Positions 40,419-46,359 of a stretch of 46,359 bases of DNA are shown here, one piece after another. Both the position numbers and the translations under genes were made by a program. Every line of letters starts with the position of its first letter. Position 1 is the stretch's first letter. The notes beneath the pieces are model-generated. The model was not told where the DNA came from. It was given only the letters and a program-made list of their open reading frames with translations, and did not search any database. Source of the stretch: DATJSN01 sp035504095 (GTDB taxonomy: Bacteria; Planctomycetota; Phycisphaerae; WQYP01); NCBI GenBank assembly GCA_035504095.1, contig DATJSN010000033.1:1-46359 (forward strand). The letters are read 5' to 3'.

Positions 40419-40440
40419 GCGCGGGGTTTGGTCCCCGCGC
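40419..40440 (-). terminator. Strong hairpin after the HpnN-like gene
   Basis: GCGCGGGG and CCCCGCGC form a perfect 8-bp stem with a 6-nt loop, starting at the stop codon of the transporter gene. No U tract follows on the minus strand, so it is a candidate terminator or 3'-end stabiliser. Confidence 0.5.
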
Positions 40441-43250
40441 TATATGGGTCGCACGTTGTTTCCATTAGCGCAAGACTCTCTCCTCTCGTCGTATTTCCCG
40501 TTGTTTTCATAGACGCCTTTATGTCCCAGCCGCCAGGTTAACAGAGGCCGCACCACAAAAACCGCCGAAAGATAAATACAGCCGATGCCCGTGGCCATCA
40601 CCAGGCCCAAACTGGCAATACCTCGATCGCGCGTCAGCGCCAGAAATCCGAAACTGCTGCAGGTGACAAACGCACAGAGCAGCAATGCCCGTTCACTGAC
40701 GTCCCAGAAGCGCCAGACGCGACGTGGATTATGAAGCGTTTCGCGATAACGGTGCATTAAAAACACGCCGTATTCGTGGCCCGCTCCAATCAGGATAGGC
40801 ATAGCAAAGAAATTGGCGAAGTTCCACTTCAAGCCGAAGAGTCCCATCAATCCGATCAGCATTGGAAGCCCCAGTAACAACACGCTCACCGTTCCCAGAG
40901 TTTGCCCAACACGCCTGAGGTCCAGAAATACCAGGATCACAACCAAAACCAACGCCAGAATGGTGGTCTCCAGAAAAGCCTGTCTGATGGATTCGGTCGA
41001 ATGATATAACTGTACAGCGACCCCGGTTAATATCGGCACGTCGGTGGGAGATCGCGCCAAGCCCGGTTCAGAAGTGGTTCCCTCCAGCGCATTGACGAAA
41101 GCACGCAGCTGGCTTTGCTGCCATAAATCGAAGCGTGGATAGATATACAACGCATAAGTTCCGCCGGGACTGACGTAATGATTTTTTACCTCCGGCGGCA
41201 ATGCATTCATGTCAAACGGTCCGGGGGACAACACTTCGGCGGTCTGTTTAAGTTCGTCGACAAAACGCCGCTGCCATTCTGAAAGCCGCTGCGCATATGT
41301 CAGTTGGTCTTGCGGCGAAGCGCGACTGATAGCCGCAGAAAATCGTGCCAGCGATCCGGCCGCGGCGGAAAACTGATCGTGACCAGGTGTTTTTGCCGTC
41401 GCGACTGATGAATAGTCCAGCGAGAGTGATTGTGCAACTTGCCCGATTGCTTTAAGACCATTGACCGTGATATCCGGCGGCGTTTGCCATTTAACCTCCC
41501 TAAGTGCAACGCCACTTTGCGCCAAAAGCTTCTGATTCTCGATAGCATCCAGAAAACTGCTGGTGGAAGTGACCACTGAATCGGGATTTTCAGCGGCCTG
41601 ATTCAATTTTTCCCTGATCGGGGCCAGATCATCCAATTTCGGCGCCAAAACCACCGCATACCAGGTCGGAAGTTTATGAACCAACTTCACGGATTCGAGT
41701 CCAGGCGCTTGCAGGTTCAGTAGATTCGGATCAAATTCAACTTTCAAAGCTGACGGTATCAGGGCTGCCAATACAGCCAGCCAAACGACCAGCCCAATAT
41801 AGCTGTGCCATTTTGCAGGCGGCGGAGGACGGTGATCAGAATAACGTCGCGATGGATCCAACATAACCAATTTCGGCGGAAATACAGACAGTAGCGCGGG
41901 CAAAACGGTGTACCCAGAGACCAGACATAAAAGTAAACCGCAACCGGCTATTAACCCCAACTCGGCATTACCACGAAAATTCGTCAATAACGCCACCAGA
42001 AACGCCCCCGCTGCACCGGCGCAGGCGGTCGCGACCGGCGGCCCGGCGTAACGAAATACCCTCGACCATATCGCGCTGATGCGTTCATAACGCTGTGCCT
42101 CGCGGCGGTAACGGGTGATGATCTGAATCAGATAGTCCATCCCAATGCCTATTAATGCGATCACAAAAATTGTCGAAAGCAAATTCAGGTGTCCTACAAC
42201 CAATGTTGCCAGCCCGAACGTCCAGGCAATAGCGATGGACAACGTGATGGCCGCCGCAATACCAAGCCATATGGAACGGAGCATCAAAATCAGCCCAAGC
42301 AGCACAACAATCATCGCCAGAGTCTGAGCCCAGTTGGTGTCTTGCGTGGTGATGCGCATTTCGTCCGCGGAAAGTACGGGCCGGCCGGTCAGGCCGACGG
42401 AAAAATCTCCGGCAAACGGAACCGCCGCCTTAAGCATCGCAGCCTGGATGTGCTCCAGGGGAGCGGAAACCGCGGACAGCGAATCATAAGTAAACTTTGG
42501 ATAAACATTGATAATCAGCAGATGTTCAGAAGAATTATCGCTCGCCTCTATGTAATAATAACCAAATGTTGCCGGCGTTTGCTGCTGCTGCGGCAATAAG
42601 CTGGAAATATCCAATAGCTCGCTGCCCGTTTTCCATTGCGCAGGATCAGTGGTCATTGCCGCGTTCCAGCAACCAGCAAGTTCATTGATGAATGACGCCG
42701 GCTTCTCCGATGGTTTTTGCGTCTGTAAGCCGCGTACGAATCGCTCCATCGGTGATGCGCCCAAAAATGCCATTAAACCCTGCGGCGCGGCGCCCCAGAC
42801 CTGTGCGAGCTGGGTAAATTGCCCGGCTCCCGCAGCAGCTTGTTGCACCGTGCTTGAATCCGCAAAAAGCAGAGCCTGGCTTCCCAGCTTGTTAATGGGA
42901 ATATGTGAATCAACGCTTCCTACATCATTGGGCAAAGCTTCAAGCGCCGCAGTAATCGCATCCGCTGCCTGAATCCAGCGTCGTACTGGAGGCGGATGGG
43001 CCGGATCACGCGGTTGCAAAACAACGTATGCCGCTTCGTTTTCCGGAAATTCATTAATGAATGTCAAATACTGATGGAAAAAAGTGACGTCAGGAGAAAA
43101 GAGTTTGTTTTCATCCGTGGATATCGTGAGCCATCGGAAGGCGCAGACCACCGAAACGCCAGCAAGGATTAATGCAATGGAAAGAACGAACTTCGGTTTA
43201 CGAAGCAGACGGATGACGATGTTAAGAATCTGTCGATTAACCGGGCCCAT
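40440..43250 (-). CDS. RND/MMPL-family transporter, hopanoid HpnN-like
   Basis: A 936-aa inner-membrane protein with the RND layout: one N-terminal helix, a large periplasmic domain (TISTDENKLFSPDVTFFHQY onward), a five-helix block (about 305-480), a second periplasmic domain, and a second five-helix block (about 760-900). The DEN-LFSPD segment after helix 1 is typical of HpnN-like transporters, which move hopanoids to the outer membrane. An HpnO-like aminotransferase lies 94 nt upstream, which supports a hopanoid role. No hopanoid cyclase is in the window, so the assignment rests on resemblance and pairing. Confidence 0.8.
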   Translation of the reverse strand: MGPVNRQILNIVIRLLRKPKFVLSIALILAGVSVVCAFRWLTISTDENKLFSPDVTFFHQYLTFINEFPENEAAYVVLQPRDPAHPPPVRRWIQAADAITAALEALPNDVGSVDSHIPINKLGSQALLFADSSTVQQAAAGAGQFTQLAQVWGAAPQGLMAFLGASPMERFVRGLQTQKPSEKPASFINELAGCWNAAMTTDPAQWKTGSELLDISSLLPQQQQTPATFGYYYIEASDNSSEHLLIINVYPKFTYDSLSAVSAPLEHIQAAMLKAAVPFAGDFSVGLTGRPVLSADEMRITTQDTNWAQTLAMIVVLLGLILMLRSIWLGIAAAITLSIAIAWTFGLATLVVGHLNLLSTIFVIALIGIGMDYLIQIITRYRREAQRYERISAIWSRVFRYAGPPVATACAGAAGAFLVALLTNFRGNAELGLIAGCGLLLCLVSGYTVLPALLSVFPPKLVMLDPSRRYSDHRPPPPAKWHSYIGLVVWLAVLAALIPSALKVEFDPNLLNLQAPGLESVKLVHKLPTWYAVVLAPKLDDLAPIREKLNQAAENPDSVVTSTSSFLDAIENQKLLAQSGVALREVKWQTPPDITVNGLKAIGQVAQSLSLDYSSVATAKTPGHDQFSAAAGSLARFSAAISRASPQDQLTYAQRLSEWQRRFVDELKQTAEVLSPGPFDMNALPPEVKNHYVSPGGTYALYIYPRFDLWQQSQLRAFVNALEGTTSEPGLARSPTDVPILTGVAVQLYHSTESIRQAFLETTILALVLVVILVFLDLRRVGQTLGTVSVLLLGLPMLIGLMGLFGLKWNFANFFAMPILIGAGHEYGVFLMHRYRETLHNPRRVWRFWDVSERALLLCAFVTCSSFGFLALTRDRGIASLGLVMATGIGCIYLSAVFVVRPLLTWRLGHKGVYENNGKYDERRESCANGNNVRPI

Positions 43251-43344
43251 TGGTCCAGCTTATAACATTTATTATTCCCGGCCGGACGTCTTCCCGGCGA
43301 CACAAGCATCCGGATGTCCGCCAAATAAGAATCTGATTATGTTT

Positions 43345-44733
43345 TTATCCCGCGCGGACGGCGTTCCGAACCATCGAAAAAACTGTATCCCATGCTGTGC
43401 CGGGTATGCGCTGCGTATCGGCCAGCACGTCCTGCATGGCATTGAGGAACCAATCCATATCCGCCTGCGTGGCGATCAACGGCGGTAAAAACTTGATGAC
43501 TTCCGTATGATAACCCGCCACCTGCGTAAGAATCCGATGCTTCTGAAGCAGCGGAATAATAATCATCTGGCCGAATACGCCGAAATTTAGCTTGTGCAGC
43601 GCATCCCATGCCATGCGAAGTTTAAGTGAATCCGCAGGCCGGGCGAAGTCGATGCCAAACATTAGCCCTTTCCCACGAACTTCAGTAACAAATGGGCAAC
43701 TCCTTCCGATTTCCGATAACCGGGTCATTACATACTGGCCCAGTTTTTCCGCGTTTTCAACCAGTTTTTCTTCTTCAATCACATGGATACTCGCCAGAGC
43801 TGCGGCCATAGCCATATCGTTTTGACCAAAGGTGTTCGAATGGACCACACATCGCTCCATCGTGTTAAAGACACGATCCATTATTTTTGGCCGAGTGATC
43901 ACCGCCCCGACGGGAATAAAGCCACCAGAGAGTCCTTTGGCCGTGCACACGATATCCGGCTCTACGCCTGGCCAATGTTGAAAACAGAACCATTTTCCGG
44001 TTCTTCCCATGCCGGTCTGCACTTCATCAAGCACTAACAACGTGCCGGCCTTGTTGCACAAACGCTGGGCTTCCTCAAGATAACCATCGCGGACAGCTTC
44101 GCACGTTTTGCCCTGGATAGGTTCAAGAATAAATGCCGCCGCGTCATGCCTGGCTAATGCCTGTTCCAATGCGGGTAGATCATTGAAGGCAATCGCTTCG
44201 GTCTCAGGAAGCAGAGGACCAAAGCGTTCACGGAAAAATTCCGCTCCGTTAATGGCCAGTGATCCCGTCGTGAGGCCATGAAAGGCGTGTTCGCAATAAA
44301 TGATTTTGTTGCGGCCGGTGACACAACGGGCAAACTTTATTGCCGTTTCCACCGATTCGGTTCCACTATTGGTGAAAAAGACCCGCGAAAGACCGTCTGA
44401 AAGATGCGATACGAGCGACTTGGCGGCCAATCCGCTGAGCACGCTGCATTCCATGCGCACCAAATTTGGACTGGAGGAATCCAAAAGTTGATGAAGAATG
44501 GATCGAACTTTAGGATGGTTGCGTCCGAGCATGAAAACGCCCCACCCCGTCAGCAAGTCCAGGTATTTATTTCCCTTATCATCCCACAGGTAACACCCTT
44601 CACCACGGGTGTAATTACGATCAAAACCGATGGTTTTGAGCATCCTGACAAAAGCCGGATTCATATATTGCTGGTGCAACGAGTATTGCGCACCCTGGTG
44701 AGAGTCCAGCCATTGAATGAAATCATCCTGCAT
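43345..44733 (-). CDS. Class III PLP aminotransferase, HpnO-like
   Basis: A 462-aa fold-type I aminotransferase. The PLP lysine is Lys266 (CTAKGLSGGFIPVGA), with the cofactor Asp236 in LDEVQTGMGRTGK and the phosphate-binding FFTNSGTESVETAIK near 119-133. It resembles ornithine-type aminotransferases and the hopanoid enzyme HpnO, which makes aminobacteriohopanetriol. Being upstream of an HpnN-like transporter favours the latter. Alternative: an acetylornithine/diaminobutyrate transaminase. Confidence 0.8.
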   Translation of the reverse strand: MQDDFIQWLDSHQGAQYSLHQQYMNPAFVRMLKTIGFDRNYTRGEGCYLWDDKGNKYLDLLTGWGVFMLGRNHPKVRSILHQLLDSSSPNLVRMECSVLSGLAAKSLVSHLSDGLSRVFFTNSGTESVETAIKFARCVTGRNKIIYCEHAFHGLTTGSLAINGAEFFRERFGPLLPETEAIAFNDLPALEQALARHDAAAFILEPIQGKTCEAVRDGYLEEAQRLCNKAGTLLVLDEVQTGMGRTGKWFCFQHWPGVEPDIVCTAKGLSGGFIPVGAVITRPKIMDRVFNTMERCVVHSNTFGQNDMAMAAALASIHVIEEEKLVENAEKLGQYVMTRLSEIGRSCPFVTEVRGKGLMFGIDFARPADSLKLRMAWDALHKLNFGVFGQMIIIPLLQKHRILTQVAGYHTEVIKFLPPLIATQADMDWFLNAMQDVLADTQRIPGTAWDTVFSMVRNAVRAG

Positions 44734-44869
44734 TACTTCTTACCTTTCGGCCCGTTAAGGACTAGCGCACCAACTAAATGATATACGAATGCGGGACAAT
44801 TTGCGATGCGGAGGCAATCTGTACACAATGTAGCTCAAACCCTGGACTCAGAGACATTAAGGATCATTT
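44734..44869. other. Divergent intergenic region, aminotransferase/leucyl aminopeptidase
   Basis: 136 nt between divergent genes, which must hold both promoters. No hexamer pair is convincing; AAGGA lies just before the aminopeptidase ATG. Confidence 0.4.
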
Positions 44870-46359
44870 ATGCCGACACAAAAAAACACCCTAAAAAACA
44901 AATCCCAGCGCCCGGTATTCAACATTCTCATTCGTATGGACAACGCAAGCGACGTATTGTTTGTCCCATTCTTCCAGCCGCCATCGGAGCTCGATCTGGA
45001 AAAATTGCAATTTCCTGATGATCTTAGCGGGTGCATAGCTGCCGCTTTGCGGCTTGGCGATTTTAAGGCTGCGCCGGGAACCTCCCTGTCGATTCCCGGA
45101 ACAAAAAAATTAAAACGCATTGTTCTACTTGGGCTGGGAAAGCGCGAGCCCTTCGATCTTGACGTCATCCGGTGGGCGGGCGCCTTGGCCGCTAAAGAGG
45201 CCAAGCGCGTCAAAGCCAAAAAGATCACTATTCACTATGGTCAACTTTCCACGATGCATTGGCCGGAATCTGCCGCCGCACTTGTGGAGGGATTTTTACT
45301 CGGCGGCTTTGCCTTCGTGGATTACAAAAGTTCCAAGACTGACGAGACTGAAGAATTATCATCACCCTTAACTCTTCAGGTTAACCTGCTGACTAAACCT
45401 GAACTTAATGCGGCTGTTAGACGGCAGGTCGCAGAAAAAATTGCCATCGCTACGGCGACTAATTACGCCCGTCGCGTCGCCTGCGAACCGGGAAATGTTA
45501 TTGCTCCAAACGCGATGATCGCCGTCGCTCGCGATCTGGCTCGGCAAAGCAAACTCAAATTTAGACTTATTGACGCTCGCCAGGCGCAAAAACTGGGAAT
45601 GGGCGGGTTATGCGCCGTTGGGCAAGGCAGCACGCAGCCGCCCGGTTTGGTTTTTCTGGAATATCTTCCGCCTGGCCGCGCTGGCCGAAAATTGAAAACG
45701 TTCGCTATCACCGGCAAGGCCGTTACCTTCGACACCGGCGGAATTTCCATCAAACCCGCCGCGGACATGGGCACCATGAAATATGACAAATGCGGCGGCA
45801 CGGTGGTTCTGGGCGTTTTGAAAGCGGCTGCCGAGTTAAAACTCCCCCACCATATCATTGGCGTGATACCCATTGCGGAAAATTCCGTCGGCTCTCGAGC
45901 TTATCGTCCCGGCGACATTATTCGCATGTACAACGGAAAAACTGTGGATGTTTCCAACACCGATGCAGAGGGCAGACTGATTCTTGCCGATGCCATGGCT
46001 TATACCTGTGAAAAATTCCAACCCGATATTCTGATTGATCTGGCAACGCTTACCGGAGGCGTGATTGTGGCATTGGGGAGCGTGTTCGCCGGTCTATTTT
46101 CTTCAGATGACAAACTGGCTTCAGATTTAATTGCCGCCGGCCAGCAGACCGGTGAATGGCTCTGGCGTTTACCGCTGCATGAACGTTACCGCAAACTTCT
46201 CGACGCACCGCATGCGGACATCTCTAATAGCGGAGCGCGTGAAGCACATCCAATTCAGGGCGGAATGTTTTTGCGGGAATTCGTACCTGCAAAAATCAAG
46301 TGGGCGCACCTGGACATCGCGGGTGTAGCCAATCAGAAAAAGGATTTTCGCTATTGGCG
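44870..46359 (+). CDS. Leucyl aminopeptidase (M17), partial
   Basis: About 496 codons are visible, then the window ends, so the extreme C-terminus is missing. The M17 catalytic region is complete: GKAVTFDTGGISIKP (metal and catalytic Lys, Asp), MKYDKCGG, and the signature NTDAEGRLILADA with metal-binding Asp and Glu plus the catalytic Arg. M17 enzymes are two-metal, usually hexameric, cytosolic peptidases that release N-terminal hydrophobic residues. AAGGA precedes the ATG at 44870. Confidence 0.93.
   Translation, partial: MPTQKNTLKNKSQRPVFNILIRMDNASDVLFVPFFQPPSELDLEKLQFPDDLSGCIAAALRLGDFKAAPGTSLSIPGTKKLKRIVLLGLGKREPFDLDVIRWAGALAAKEAKRVKAKKITIHYGQLSTMHWPESAAALVEGFLLGGFAFVDYKSSKTDETEELSSPLTLQVNLLTKPELNAAVRRQVAEKIAIATATNYARRVACEPGNVIAPNAMIAVARDLARQSKLKFRLIDARQAQKLGMGGLCAVGQGSTQPPGLVFLEYLPPGRAGRKLKTFAITGKAVTFDTGGISIKPAADMGTMKYDKCGGTVVLGVLKAAAELKLPHHIIGVIPIAENSVGSRAYRPGDIIRMYNGKTVDVSNTDAEGRLILADAMAYTCEKFQPDILIDLATLTGGVIVALGSVFAGLFSSDDKLASDLIAAGQQTGEWLWRLPLHERYRKLLDAPHADISNSGAREAHPIQGGMFLREFVPAKIKWAHLDIAGVANQKKDFRYW

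Noticed and set aside
1..46359. CRISPR arrays, prophage and insertion-sequence transposases
   Set aside because: No regularly spaced repeats, no phage structural or integrase genes and no transposase motifs were seen. The only mobile-like signal is the 187-bp inverted-repeat element.

Overview
The window looks like a bacterial chromosome segment, most likely from a Planctomycetota (Phycisphaerae-like) lineage. That is an inference from the ribosomal gene complement, the lineage-style tails on several ribosomal proteins, the paired hopanoid-type genes and the multi-SPFH/ABC operon; no rRNA marker is present. It falls into four regions.

(1) Positions 1-10337, all minus strand. A CPC-type metal P-type ATPase is followed after 55 nt by a tight run of six genes: a multi-pass SPFH protein, an HflC-like protein, an HflK-like protein, an ABC-2 exporter ATPase and permease, and a membrane protein that runs off the left edge (its start shares one base with the permease stop, TGATG). 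This looks like one membrane-domain/export operon.

(2) Positions 10338-19312, a metal-homeostasis island that has been rearranged. It holds a decayed pfkB 3' fragment, two paralogous His-rich metal-binding proteins, a flavoprotein with a Cys-rich tail, an APC permease, an unrecognised 213-aa protein, a Fur/Zur-type regulator, a SmtB/ArsR-type regulator fused in frame to the second His-rich protein, and an Nramp (MntH) transporter. A 468-bp direct repeat (11561-12028 and 17046-17513, about 97% identical, no indels) brackets a roughly 5-kb cassette. Each copy contains a 187-bp element with 34-bp terminal inverted repeats and nested stems, plus the last codons of mntH. Dyad operators are visible at four promoters: the ATPase, the flavoprotein cassette, arsR and mntH.

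(3) Positions 19313-39592. A PfkB-family sugar kinase and a CesA/CslA-like glycosyltransferase form a pair, then a HIT protein, then the S10-spc-alpha ribosomal superoperon on the minus strand. It reads rpsJ-rplC-rplD-rplW-rplB-rpsS-rplV-rpsC-rplP-rpmC-rpsQ-rplN-rplX-rplE-rpsN-rpsH-rplF-rplR-rpsE-rplO-secY-adk-map-infA-rpmJ-rpsM-rpsK-rpoA-rplQ. rpmD and rpsD are absent from their usual places. L5 carries a long N-terminal Ala/Lys/Glu-rich extension. A clear promoter lies upstream of rpsJ, and a second one lies between infA and rpmJ. A tRNA-Ala(GGC) gene diverges from the rpsJ promoter.

(4) Positions 39593-46359. A broken wrbA 5' remnant lies against the tRNA, followed by a MarR regulator, an HpnN-like RND lipid transporter with a class III aminotransferase (HpnO-like; probable hopanoid functions), and on the plus strand the start of an M17 leucyl aminopeptidase that runs off the right edge.

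The best candidates for an undescribed system are the Fur-boxed flavoprotein/APC permease/unknown-protein cassette with its flanking repeats and the ArsR::His-rich fusion, and the operon coupling three SPFH proteins to an ABC exporter.
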